37,629 nt of DNA, from contig DATDOY010000112.1 of assembly GCA_035293045.1 (NCBI GenBank), forward strand, positions 1 to 37,629, read 5' to 3'. Positions 24,693 through 32,128 of the stretch are shown piece after piece. Position numbers and translations under genes: made by a program. The notes under the pieces were generated by a model. It had not been told where the DNA came from and did no database searches. It saw nothing but the letters and a program-made list of their open reading frames with translations. Origin of the DNA: DATDOY01 sp035293045. GTDB taxonomy: Bacteria > Actinomycetota > Acidimicrobiia > IMCC26256 > JACPCJ01. Numbering within the stretch: the first letter of the stretch is position 1; each line of letters begins with the position of its first letter.

Positions 24693-24742
24693 CCACTCGC
24701 TGCCTTGGGCTTGCGACCGGGTCCGCCGTCGCAAGTGAGTGG
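24693..24742. repeat. Nested inverted repeat upstream of the kinase gene
   Basis: Inner arms CTTGCGAC (24710-24717) and GTCGCAAG (24728-24735) are perfect. Outer arms CCACTC (24693-24698) and GAGTGG (24737-24742) are also perfect. It lies in the greA/kinase divergent region and could be an operator or an RNA fold. Confidence 0.6.
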
Positions 24743-24845
24743 CGAACGATCGATCGTCGGGCGATAGGTTCGCGAGCGCCAGGACCGCCGTGGACCACGG
24801 ATCGCACGTTTGACCCTCGATGGCATCGCCGGTCCAAGGAGAGCA

Positions 24846-26228
24846 GTGCTTCGCTTTCGCACCCGTCGCCGCCACCGCCGTTTACCCCTCCGGGTTCGAA
24901 CCGCGGTCGCCTTTGGCTTGACATCGATGGTTCTCGTCGGCGTTTTGGCAGGCCTGGCCAATGCCCTGGTTCGCCAGTCGCTCGTGAACGAACGAGTGTC
25001 GGCGGCCGAACGCCAGGCCTACACGAACGCCCGGGTGGTGCGGGCTGCGTTGCGCTCGGTGGACACCGATGTGACCGAGCTGCTGTCGGGGTTGCAGGTG
25101 GCACCGTCCGGCGAGGGACTCTTGCGAGCGCGCGGCGAGTGGTTCGCGAGCTCGGTGGGCGTCGATCGATCGTTGCTCCCGGAGTCATTGCGCGAGGGAG
25201 TGGAACAAGGAAACGCCGGGCGACAGGCCTTCCGACGTGAAAGCGGCGCGCTCCTCGCCGTCGGCGTTCCGATCGCCGAAGCCGACGCGCTCTACTTCGA
25301 GGTGACGAGCCTGGCCGAGGTGGAGCGCTCGTTGGACGTGCTGGCTTCGTCGCTTGTCGTGGCAGGTGGTGTGGCGACTGCCGTCGGCGCCGTCGTCGGG
25401 GCGGCCTCGAGCGGCACCGTGCTCCGACCGCTTCGCCGAATGGCCGATGTCGCGCGGGGCATTGTCGACGGCGAGCTCGATTCCCGCCTCGACGCCGAAG
25501 GCGACCCCGACTTGGTGCCCCTCGTGACCTCGTTCAATGAGATGCTCGACGACTTGCGGGAGCGGATTCATCGGGAGGCGCGCTTCGCCTCTGACGTCAC
25601 CCACGAACTGCGCGGACCGCTGGCGGCGCTGGCGTCAGCCGTGGAAGTCGTGAAGCGACGGAAGGACGAACTTCCCGAAGCGGCCGTCTCCGCCGTCGAG
25701 ATCCTGGCGGCGCACGTCCGCGAGTTCAACCAGCTGGTTCTCGATCTGCTCGAGATCTCGCGGTTCGAAACCGGCGCCGCGGCTCTCGAGCGACGGCGGA
25801 TCGATCTCGAGGCGTTCCTCACCCGGTTGGTCCGCGAGCGGGGCGAGTCGACGACGGTGCGCGTTTCGCACGACGCGGGCTCCATCACCGCCGATCCCCG
25901 GCGCCTCCAGCAACTCGTGGGCAACCTCCTCGATAACGCGCGCAACTACGCCGGCGGTGCCGTGGAGGTGGCCGCGGAGCGCTCTCCGACTGGTGTGCGA
26001 CTCGTCGTTGACGATGCGGGACCCGGCGTGCCGGTCGACGAACGCGAGCGGATCTTCGAACGGTTCGACCGGGGCACCTTCGGGGAGCGAAGCGACGCGC
26101 CGAGGGGCACCGGGCTCGGCCTGGCCCTCGTTGCTCAGCATGCGCGCCTCCATGGGGGGCGGGTGTGGGTGGAGGACGCTCCGGGTGGGGGCGCGCGATT
26201 CGTGATCGATCTGCCCGAGCAGTCGTGA
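24846..26228 (+). CDS. Membrane sensor histidine kinase
   Basis: 460 residues. A basic start is followed by a membrane helix (about 20-42), an extracytoplasmic sensor region (43-165), a second helix (166-188), HAMP (about 189-240), HisKA with the phospho-accepting His253 in DVTHELRGPLAAL, and a HATPase domain with the N-box in NLLDNARNYA, then DDAGPGVP and GTGLGLALV. GTG 24846 is chosen because AAGGAG lies 4 nt upstream; a TTG at 24810 is the alternative. It overlaps the following lipoprotein gene (GTGA). The layout recalls MtrB with LpqB, but no response-regulator gene adjoins it. Confidence 0.92.
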   Translation: MLRFRTRRRHRRLPLRVRTAVAFGLTSMVLVGVLAGLANALVRQSLVNERVSAAERQAYTNARVVRAALRSVDTDVTELLSGLQVAPSGEGLLRARGEWFASSVGVDRSLLPESLREGVEQGNAGRQAFRRESGALLAVGVPIAEADALYFEVTSLAEVERSLDVLASSLVVAGGVATAVGAVVGAASSGTVLRPLRRMADVARGIVDGELDSRLDAEGDPDLVPLVTSFNEMLDDLRERIHREARFASDVTHELRGPLAALASAVEVVKRRKDELPEAAVSAVEILAAHVREFNQLVLDLLEISRFETGAAALERRRIDLEAFLTRLVRERGESTTVRVSHDAGSITADPRRLQQLVGNLLDNARNYAGGAVEVAAERSPTGVRLVVDDAGPGVPVDERERIFERFDRGTFGERSDAPRGTGLGLALVAQHARLHGGRVWVEDAPGGGARFVIDLPEQS

Positions 26229-26830
26229 GACTTTCCCGAGTCGTCGCGTTGTTCGCCGTCGCGCTCGTCGCCTGCGGTGTCCCCACGGATCGAGAAGCGC
26301 GCTTCGCCAACCGAGACGAGGTGCCGTTCGGCCTCTTGGACAGGCCGCCGCCCACGACCACGACGACCGAGGTCGCAACCCCTCAAGAGACGACCGTCAC
26401 TGTGTGTCTCCGAAGCGGGAACCAGATCGTGCCGGTGACGCGGTCGGTTGCCGGATCAACCGCGCTTGGCGACGTGACGGAACTGTTGGACTCGGCGCCC
26501 ACCGCGGAGGAGCGTGAAGCCAACCTCGACTCCGTTCTCTTCGGCGAGGGTTTCGTCGGTTCGGTGACGGTCGGGGGCGGGGTAGCCACGGTCGACCTTC
26601 TTGCGTCGTTTCAGGATCGAACCGGCACCGATCAAGTTCTCGCCATCACCCAGATTGTCTGCACCCTCACCGGTCAACCAGGGGTCGGCCAGGTCTCTAT
26701 GACGCTGGAGGGCGCGAGCATCGAGATCCCGCGGGGCGACGGGTCGCTCACAGCCGGCGCCGTCTCCCGCGACGACTACGTCAGCTTGATTGCCCCGCGC
26801 GAGCCCGCGGACGCAACCGGCTCGGGCTGA
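26225..26830 (+). CDS. GerMN-domain lipoprotein
   Basis: 201 residues, starting at a GTG that overlaps the kinase stop. The signal peptide ends in the lipobox LVAC (Cys17). A Thr/Pro linker leads to a GerMN-type domain with GGVATVDLLASFQ and an AITQIVCTLTGQPGVGQVSMTLEG block. In LpqB, which modulates the MtrB kinase, a GerMN domain is followed by a propeller; here only the GerMN part is present. Coupling to the kinase suggests that this lipoprotein senses or tunes kinase input outside the membrane. That role is inference from context. Confidence 0.85.
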   Translation: MRLSRVVALFAVALVACGVPTDREARFANRDEVPFGLLDRPPPTTTTTEVATPQETTVTVCLRSGNQIVPVTRSVAGSTALGDVTELLDSAPTAEEREANLDSVLFGEGFVGSVTVGGGVATVDLLASFQDRTGTDQVLAITQIVCTLTGQPGVGQVSMTLEGASIEIPRGDGSLTAGAVSRDDYVSLIAPREPADATGSG

Positions 26831-26950
26831 TCGGCCTTTCACGGTGCGAGCATCCGTTCCCGGTGGACGGAGACCGGTCGGTCGGCGCCGTGCCGCACGA
26901 TTCGAGTGGTCGCGCGGATCAGAGACCCCTTGTGACCTGCGGTTTTGGGA

Positions 26951-26980
26951 TTGACAGCCTCCGTGGGAGCGCGCGAGGCT
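26951..26980 (+). promoter_or_regulatory. leuB leader promoter
   Basis: A perfect TTGACA (26951-26956), an 18-bp spacer and a poor -10 (GAGGCT, 26975-26980). The distance from TTGACA to the leader ATG is exactly the same as in the leuA leader (33 bases between). Confidence 0.55.
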
Positions 26981-26989
26981 GGTGCGCTT

Positions 26990-27037
26990 ATGACGTACTC
27001 AATCGTTCGCCAGACGTTCGTCATCGTCATTCGGTAG
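26990..27037 (+). CDS. Isoleucine/valine leader peptide (15 aa)
   Basis: The ORF reads MTYSIVRQTFVIVIR followed by TAG. Six of its codons are Ile or Val, four of them consecutive (GTC ATC GTC ATT) just before the last Arg; none is Leu. It lies 9 nt after the putative -10 of a TTGACA promoter and lacks a Shine-Dalgarno. The stop is followed directly by a 10-bp hairpin and then by an intrinsic terminator ahead of leuB-ilvE-cimA. This is the expected form of a leader peptide for ribosome-mediated attenuation by Ile and Val supply. Confidence 0.87.
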   Translation: MTYSIVRQTFVIVIR

Positions 27038-27096
27038 CGGGAGCCGGCACGCCGGTTTCCGCGACGCGACCGCCCGACCGGGCGGTCTTTTCTTTT
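27038..27096 (+). promoter_or_regulatory. leuB-ilvE-cimA transcription attenuator
   Basis: Hairpin 1:2 pairs 27038-27047 with 27052-27061 (10 bp with two G.U, loop CACG) and starts on the base after the leader stop. Terminator 3:4 pairs 27068-27075 with 27080-27087 (8 bp perfect, loop GACC), then TTTTCTTTT-like. A 2:3 alternative pairs CGGTT (27053-27057) with GACCG (27068-27072), capturing the terminator left arm. Stalling on Ile/Val codons would block strand 1 and favour read-through. Confidence 0.86.
27068..27096 (+). terminator. Intrinsic terminator of the leuB attenuator
   Basis: GACCGCCC pairs with GGGCGGTC and is followed by TTTTCTTTT. Confidence 0.9.
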
Positions 27097-27139
27097 CACC
27101 CGGGGTTTTGAGGCACAGAAGGGGACGCAGGACACATCG

Positions 27140-28213
27140 ATGGCGCACGGCATCGGGATCATCAAAGGGGACGGCATCGGCCCCGAGGTTGTCGACGAGG
27201 CCTTGAAGGTGGTCGACGCCACCGGCGTCGGCTTCGATCCGGTCGAGTACGACCTCGGCGCTCGCCGCTATCTCGACACCGGCGAGGTGCTCCCCGACTC
27301 CGTGCTCGCCGAGCTGCGGGGCCACGAGGCCATCCTGCTCGGGGCGGTCGGGCACCCCGAGGTGCAGCCGGGGGTGCTCGAACGGGGCCTGCTCCTGCGC
27401 CTGCGCTTCGAACTCGACCTCTACGTCAACCTGCGTCCCGTGAAGCTGCTCCCAGGCGCGCCGAGGGCGCTCACCGGGAAAGGGCCCGACGACATCGACA
27501 TGGTGGTCGTGCGCGAGAACACCGAAGGGGCCTACCTGGGAGAGGGCGGCGTGCTCCGTCCCAACACCCCGCACGAAGTGGCGAGCCAGGGTTCGCTGAA
27601 CACCCGAGTCGGCGTGGAGCGTTGCGTCCGGTACGCGTTCAACGTCGCTGGTACCCGGGCGCGGCGCCGCGTGACCCTTTGTCACAAGACCAACGTGCTC
27701 ACGTTCGCGGGCGACTTGTGGATGCGCACGACCCGCGCCGTCGCGGCCGAGTATCCCAACGTCACCTTCGACTACGCGCACGTCGACGCCGCGTGCCTCT
27801 ACATGGTGGAGCAGCCCGAGCGCTTCGACGTGATCGTCACCGACAATCTTTTCGGCGACATCCTCACCGACCTCGGCGCCGCCATCGCCGGGGGGATGGG
27901 CCTCGCCGCGAGCGGGAACCTCAACCCGACACGCGAATCGCCGAGCGTCTTCGAGCCGGTGCACGGCTCGGCACCCGACATCGCCGGCACGGGGACCGCC
28001 AACCCCTTGGCGGCCATTCTCTCGGCCGCCCTCATGCTCGATCACCTCGGGGAATACGACGCCGCCCGCAAGATCGAGCAGGCGGTGGGGGCGACACTGG
28101 AGAAGCTGGCGCCCGTCGGCGACGGCAGATCGGCAGGAAAGGACGCCACCACCATGCGACACTCGACATCAGAACTCGGCGACCTCGTGGCGGAGCACGT
28201 GGCGCGCCTCTAG
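27140..28213 (+). CDS. leuB: 3-isopropylmalate dehydrogenase
   Basis: 357 residues. It oxidatively decarboxylates 3-isopropylmalate with NAD for leucine, and 3-methylmalate in the citramalate route to isoleucine. Visible motifs are IKGDGIGPEVV, LRPVKLLPG, the substrate loop VVRENTEGAYLG, and the metal site and signature NLFGDILTDLGAAIAGG, then EPVHGSAPDIAG for NAD. AGGA lies 7 nt before the ATG. It is the first structural gene after the Ile/Val attenuator and shares the message with ilvE and cimA. Isocitrate or tartrate dehydrogenase relatives are the main alternative but do not fit the operon. Confidence 0.94.
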   Translation: MAHGIGIIKGDGIGPEVVDEALKVVDATGVGFDPVEYDLGARRYLDTGEVLPDSVLAELRGHEAILLGAVGHPEVQPGVLERGLLLRLRFELDLYVNLRPVKLLPGAPRALTGKGPDDIDMVVVRENTEGAYLGEGGVLRPNTPHEVASQGSLNTRVGVERCVRYAFNVAGTRARRRVTLCHKTNVLTFAGDLWMRTTRAVAAEYPNVTFDYAHVDAACLYMVEQPERFDVIVTDNLFGDILTDLGAAIAGGMGLAASGNLNPTRESPSVFEPVHGSAPDIAGTGTANPLAAILSAALMLDHLGEYDAARKIEQAVGATLEKLAPVGDGRSAGKDATTMRHSTSELGDLVAEHVARL

Positions 28214-28226
28214 CTGAGACAAGTAC

Positions 28227-28286
28227 CGGGGCCCGAGCGGCCCCCGGAGCGGGAGACGGGGCCCGAGCGGCCCCCGGAGCGGGAGA
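28227..28286 (+). repeat. Perfect 30-bp tandem duplication before ilvE
   Basis: 28227-28256 is repeated exactly at 28257-28286. Each copy has a GC hairpin (CGGGGCC paired with GGCCCCCG, one bulge) and ends in CGGGAGA, so the ilvE ribosome-binding site GGGAG is also duplicated, 30 nt apart. Confidence 0.9.
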
Positions 28287-28292
28287 AGCGAC

Positions 28293-29213
28293 ATGCCACT
28301 CGACAAGGTTTCGAAGATCTGGATGGACGGCGAGCTCGTGGACTGGGACGACGCCCAGATCCACGTGCTGACCCACAGCCTCCACTACGGGTCGGGAGCG
28401 TTCGAGGGCATCCGCGCGTACGAGACGGCCGACGGACCCGCGGTCTTTCGCCTCACGGATCACATCGAGCGACTGTTCGAGTCGTGCAAGATGCTGATGA
28501 TCGAGATTCCGTTCTCGGTCCAGCAGCTCGTCGACGCCGTCAAAGAGACCGTCCGGGTGAACAACGTCGAGAGCTGCTACATCCGTCCGCTCGTCTACCT
28601 CGGGTACGGCGAGATGGGTCTCAACCCGATGGGCAGTCCGGTCAACGTGTCGGTGGCGGTGTGGCCCTGGGGCACCTACCTCGGCGAGGAGGGGATCAAG
28701 CACGGCGTGCGCATGAAGATCAGCTCGTGGCGCCGGCAGGATCCCAACGTCAACCCGCCGGCGGCCAAGGGCACCGGCATCTACATCAACTCGATCCTCG
28801 CCAAGGTCGAGGCCATCAAGGCGGGGTACGACGAGGCCATCCTCCTCAACCCCGACGGCTACGTGTCCGAATGCACCGGCGAGAACATCTTCGTGATCAA
28901 AGACGGCGTGTTGTTGACGCCTCCACTCTCTTCGGGCGCCCTCGACGGCATCACGCGCGACTCGGTCATGGTGATCGCGCGCGACATGGGCTACGAGGTG
29001 CGGGAGGAGAACATCCTCCGCAGCGACCTTTACATCGCCGACGAGGCGTTCCTCACCGGGACCGCCGCCGAGGTGGTGCCGATTCGCGAGGTCGACGATC
29101 GCGTCGTGGGCGAGCCGGGCGAGATCACCCGCAAGCTCCAAGAGACCTTCTTCGCCACGGTGCGGGGCGAGGTCGAGCAGTACAAGAGTTGGCTCGAGTA
29201 TGTCCGCGTCTGA
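28293..29213 (+). CDS. ilvE: Branched-chain amino-acid aminotransferase
   Basis: 306 residues, the length of the E. coli-type class IV enzyme. It transaminates the keto acids of leucine, isoleucine and valine using pyridoxal phosphate. LHYGSGAFEGIRAY, YIRPLVYLGYGEMGLNP, the PLP Lys in INSILAKVEA, the ECTGENIFVIKDG cofactor loop and FLTGTAAEVVPI are all present. GGGAG from the second copy of the 30-bp repeat lies about 7 nt before the ATG. It is the second gene of the operon, and its end overlaps cimA by 14 nt. Confidence 0.96.
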   Translation: MPLDKVSKIWMDGELVDWDDAQIHVLTHSLHYGSGAFEGIRAYETADGPAVFRLTDHIERLFESCKMLMIEIPFSVQQLVDAVKETVRVNNVESCYIRPLVYLGYGEMGLNPMGSPVNVSVAVWPWGTYLGEEGIKHGVRMKISSWRRQDPNVNPPAAKGTGIYINSILAKVEAIKAGYDEAILLNPDGYVSECTGENIFVIKDGVLLTPPLSSGALDGITRDSVMVIARDMGYEVREENILRSDLYIADEAFLTGTAAEVVPIREVDDRVVGEPGEITRKLQETFFATVRGEVEQYKSWLEYVRV

Positions 29214-30876
29214 CAACCCCACGGCGCGAACCGGGGCAGGGGCCCCGGCTCCGGGAGGAGCCCACGGAACGTCGGCCGGTCAGCGATGCGAGATCTATGA
29301 CACGACGCTGCGCGACGGATCGCAGCGCGAGGGTCTGAGCCTCACGGTCGAGGACAAGCTGCGCGTCGCCCGCCAGCTCGACCAACTCGGGGTGAGCTAC
29401 ATCGAAGGCGGCTGGCCCGGCGCGAACCCCAAGGACGACGAGTTCTTCGCCCGGGCTCCCGGCGAGCTGAACCTCGAGATCAGCCAACTCGTGGCCTTCG
29501 GCGCGACCCGTCGCGCCAGCGGCGTCGCCGACGACGACGACAACCTTCGCAATCTGGTCAAGGCCAACACGCAGACGGTGTGCATCGTCGCCAAGTCGTG
29601 GGACTACCACGTGACCGAGGCGCTCAACACCACGCTCGACGAGGCCGTGGCGATGGTGCGTGACTCGGTCGCCTACCTCAAGGGCAAGGGCCTCGACGTC
29701 TTTTTGGACGCCGAGCACTTCTTCGACGGGTTCAAGCGCAATCCGGAGTTCGCCAGCCGCGTCCTCGAGGCCGGCGCTGAAGAAGGCGCCGACCGACTCG
29801 TGCTGTGCGACACCAACGGCGGGACGTTGCCGCACGAGGTCGAAGCCATCGTCGCCGAAATCCGGCTGGCCTTTCCTGACGCCCTCCTCGGGTGCCACTT
29901 CCACAACGACGCGAACTGTGCGGTGGCCAACGCGCTGGCCGCCGTCCGGCACGGGGTGTTCCAAGTGCAGGGATGCATCAACGGGTACGGCGAGCGCACC
30001 GGCAACGCCAACCTCTGCTCGATCATCCCCGACCTCACGCTGAAGATGGGCGTCGAGACGATCCCGCGTGATCGGCTCGAACGCCTGACGCCGGTGGCGC
30101 ACCACATCGCCGAGATCGTCAACCTGACGATGGACCCGCAGCAGCCGTTCGTCGGGTCGTCCGCCTTCGCGCACAAGGCGGGGCTGCACACGAGCGCGAT
30201 CGCCCGGGCCAGCGACGCGTACGAGCACGTCGAGCCCGACGCTGTCGGCAACCTGACCCGCTTCGTGGTCTCCGAACTCGCCGGTCGTTCGACCGTGCAA
30301 CTCCGCGCCGACGAGATGGGCGTCGAACTCGACGGCAAGACCCTCGCCGACGTGCTCGAGACGCTGAAGAACCTCGAGCACCGCGGGTATCACTTCGAGG
30401 CCGCCGACGGCAGCTTCGAGTTGCTCCTGCGGCGCGCCACGGGATGGGAGCAGGACTTCTTTCGGCTCGAGAGCTTCCGGGTGACGACCGAGAAGCGGGC
30501 GGACGGCGAAGTGACCACCGAGGCCACCATCAAGGTGCACGCGGCCGGCGAGCGAGTGATCGCCACCGCGGAGGGGAACGGCCCGGTGCACGCGCTCGAC
30601 CAGGCCCTGCGCAAGGCCATCGGCCTGGCGCACCCATCGCTCGATCGGATCCACCTGACCGACTACAAGGTGCGTGTGCTCGACACTCACAAGGGCACGG
30701 GCGCCGTCACGCGCGTCCTGCTCGACTCGACCGATGGTGACAACGACTGGTCGACCATCGGGGTGTCCGACAACATCATCGAGGCGTCGTGGCAGGCGCT
30801 GTCGGACTCGATCGTCTTCGGACTCCAGCGCGCCGAATCCGACCGCGACCCCGCGGGCGAGCCCGAGGACGCCTGA
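29200..30876 (+). CDS. cimA: (R)-citramalate synthase
   Basis: 558 residues. It condenses pyruvate and acetyl-CoA to citramalate, opening the threonine-independent route to isoleucine. The N-terminal catalytic barrel has YDTTLRDGSQREG (QREG where LeuA has QSPG), YIEGGWPGANPKD, HFHNDANCAVANAL, INGYGERTGNANL and AHKAGLHTSAI. The C-terminal regulatory domain contains FRVTTEKRADGE. The EGGWPG block, DANCAVANAL and the KAGLH motif are typical of CimA. The first 28 residues are a low-complexity Ala/Gly extension. The ATG lies inside ilvE (14-nt overlap). Placement behind an Ile/Val leader fits an isoleucine enzyme. No threonine deaminase gene is in the window. Confidence 0.93.
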   Translation: MSASDNPTARTGAGAPAPGGAHGTSAGQRCEIYDTTLRDGSQREGLSLTVEDKLRVARQLDQLGVSYIEGGWPGANPKDDEFFARAPGELNLEISQLVAFGATRRASGVADDDDNLRNLVKANTQTVCIVAKSWDYHVTEALNTTLDEAVAMVRDSVAYLKGKGLDVFLDAEHFFDGFKRNPEFASRVLEAGAEEGADRLVLCDTNGGTLPHEVEAIVAEIRLAFPDALLGCHFHNDANCAVANALAAVRHGVFQVQGCINGYGERTGNANLCSIIPDLTLKMGVETIPRDRLERLTPVAHHIAEIVNLTMDPQQPFVGSSAFAHKAGLHTSAIARASDAYEHVEPDAVGNLTRFVVSELAGRSTVQLRADEMGVELDGKTLADVLETLKNLEHRGYHFEAADGSFELLLRRATGWEQDFFRLESFRVTTEKRADGEVTTEATIKVHAAGERVIATAEGNGPVHALDQALRKAIGLAHPSLDRIHLTDYKVRVLDTHKGTGAVTRVLLDSTDGDNDWSTIGVSDNIIEASWQALSDSIVFGLQRAESDRDPAGEPEDA

Positions 30877-30877
30877 C

Positions 30878-30893
30878 CCGCCATCATCGGCGG
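30878..30893. terminator. Short hairpin after cimA
   Basis: CCGCC (30878-30882) pairs with GGCGG (30889-30893), loop ATCATC, directly after the cimA stop and before the convergent VOC gene end. No T-run. Confidence 0.35.
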
Positions 30894-30911
30894 CTCGGGG
30901 GCTTCGGAGGA

Positions 30912-31274
30912 TCAGAACTCGATCACGTAGCCGTCGGGATCGGCCAGGTACGCGAACGGCACCCCTGGCGCGTGTTCCCCGCGGCGAAGGAGCTTCCCGC
31001 CCGCCGCCTCGACTGCGGTCACCGCGTCGTCGATCGAAACGCCCTCCGCCAGCCGGAATCCGAAATGCTCGATGCCTCCGCTTTGGCCGGCCAACCCCTC
31101 GTCGTCGTAGGGGTTGAGGGTGATCGTGTCCGCGCTGCCCGGCGTGCGGAGAAACACGAGGTCGTCCTCGCGGAACATCTCCTCCATCCCGAACACCTCT
31201 TGGTAGAACCGCAGCGACCGCTCGAGATCGGCGACGCGGAGGTGGATGTGGGTAAGCCCCTGGGTCTCGATCAT
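30912..31274 (-). CDS. VOC-superfamily (glyoxalase-like) protein
   Basis: 120 residues, one VOC unit pair. HIHLRVADLERSLRFYQEVFGM, FLRTPG, GIEHFGFRL and ADPDGYVIEF give the usual metal-ligand pattern (His, His, Glu) of glyoxalase I-like and dioxygenase-like enzymes. The exact reaction cannot be deduced. Its start is only 24 bp from the divergent gene at 31299, so the two promoters must overlap; TACAAC lies 6 nt before its ATG. Confidence 0.82.
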   Translation of the reverse strand: MIETQGLTHIHLRVADLERSLRFYQEVFGMEEMFREDDLVFLRTPGSADTITLNPYDDEGLAGQSGGIEHFGFRLAEGVSIDDAVTAVEAAGGKLLRRGEHAPGVPFAYLADPDGYVIEF

Positions 31275-31284
31275 TCCGACGTTG

Positions 31285-31290
31285 TACTTT
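31285..31290 (+). promoter_or_regulatory. -10 element TACTTT, leaderless-type
   Basis: TACTTT ends 8 nt before GTG 31299. It lies within the 24-bp divergent spacer shared with the VOC gene. Confidence 0.45.
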
Positions 31291-31298
31291 GATCGGCG

Positions 31299-31769
31299 GT
31301 GACCGTCGAACTCCTCGAGCCGTTTCGCCGTCGCCGGGCCCGGTTTCTCAGGGTGTTGGAACACGACGGGTGGCGCCTGAAGGTCATCGGCATCGCCTAC
31401 GCCGGCGACTCGGCCCGACCCGAGCTCGTCGAGGCCGCCGAAGCGGCCGCCCGGGACATCCTCCCGTTGCCCGCCGTCGGGAACGGCCGCTATGGCGCGG
31501 GGTTCCTCGGCGTCCACGACGGGCGGGGGAGCTGCTTCGTGTTCGTCGACTGGTGGGCCGACGAGAACGAGCTGCACCACCAGGTTCTCATCTCGCCGGT
31601 GGAAGATCCGACGGCCCTCGCGCCGGCCGGCCCCGACGAGGCGGCGGCCTGCGTGTGGGATCTCGCGGTGATGGCGTTCGAGCGGGAGGCGTGGGTGCGG
31701 CACGTGCTCGAGGCCGAGACGCCGGACGTCGAGCGCTACCTCGCCGAGCGGATCGACGCCGAGATCTGA
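31299..31769 (+). CDS. Conserved hypothetical protein
   Basis: 156 residues with no signal or membrane segment. It is Trp- and acid-rich (DWWADENELHHQVL, CVWDLAVMAFEREAWVRHVL), with an N-terminal basic helix. I recognise the general type of conserved bacterial hypothetical protein but no function. Coding is supported by the leaderless-type -10 at 31285 and its tight divergent pairing with the VOC gene. The C-terminal motif VERYLAERIDAEI is strongly acidic. Confidence 0.7.
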   Translation: MTVELLEPFRRRRARFLRVLEHDGWRLKVIGIAYAGDSARPELVEAAEAAARDILPLPAVGNGRYGAGFLGVHDGRGSCFVFVDWWADENELHHQVLISPVEDPTALAPAGPDEAAACVWDLAVMAFEREAWVRHVLEAETPDVERYLAERIDAEI

Positions 31770-31823
31770 CGTCGAGCCAACGCGGATTAGGTGGTCGGGG
31801 CCGGCGGTGGGGAGAATTGCGGC

Positions 31824-32123
31824 ATGGGGATTTTGAGCGACGACGACATCCGCGCCGGACTGGCCTCGGGCTGGGAGCTCATCGGCGGATCGGACGGCGG
31901 GGAGATCCGCAAGGACTTCCAGTTCGACACCTTTCCGGTGGCGATCGCGTTCGTGAACCTGCTGGCCGACGCCGCCGAGGAGGCCAATCACCACCCGGAC
32001 ATCGACATCCGCTACAACCGTGTTCTCGTCGCGCTCTCCACCCACAGCGAGGGCGGCGTGACCGACAAGGACCTGGCCCTCGCGGGTCGGGCCGAAGACC
32101 TGGCCAACGCGGCGAAGGAGTAA
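31824..32123 (+). CDS. 4a-hydroxytetrahydrobiopterin dehydratase (PCD/DCoH family)
   Basis: 99 residues, normal for the family. The active-site signature EEANHHPDIDIRYNRV contains the paired histidines, and the second conserved His lies in LSTHSEGGVTDKD. These enzymes dehydrate pterin-4a-carbinolamine and recycle the cofactor of aromatic amino-acid hydroxylases. In bacteria without such hydroxylases the role is often molybdopterin-related or unknown. GGAG lies 9 nt before ATG 31824. It is followed after 5 nt by the next gene, so they probably share a message. Confidence 0.88.
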   Translation: MGILSDDDIRAGLASGWELIGGSDGGEIRKDFQFDTFPVAIAFVNLLADAAEEANHHPDIDIRYNRVLVALSTHSEGGVTDKDLALAGRAEDLANAAKE

Positions 32124-32128
32124 CAGCA

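Noticed and set aside
29125..30690. 521-residue reverse open frame opposite cimA
   Set aside because: Shadow frame of a strongly conserved forward gene; no recognisable domains.
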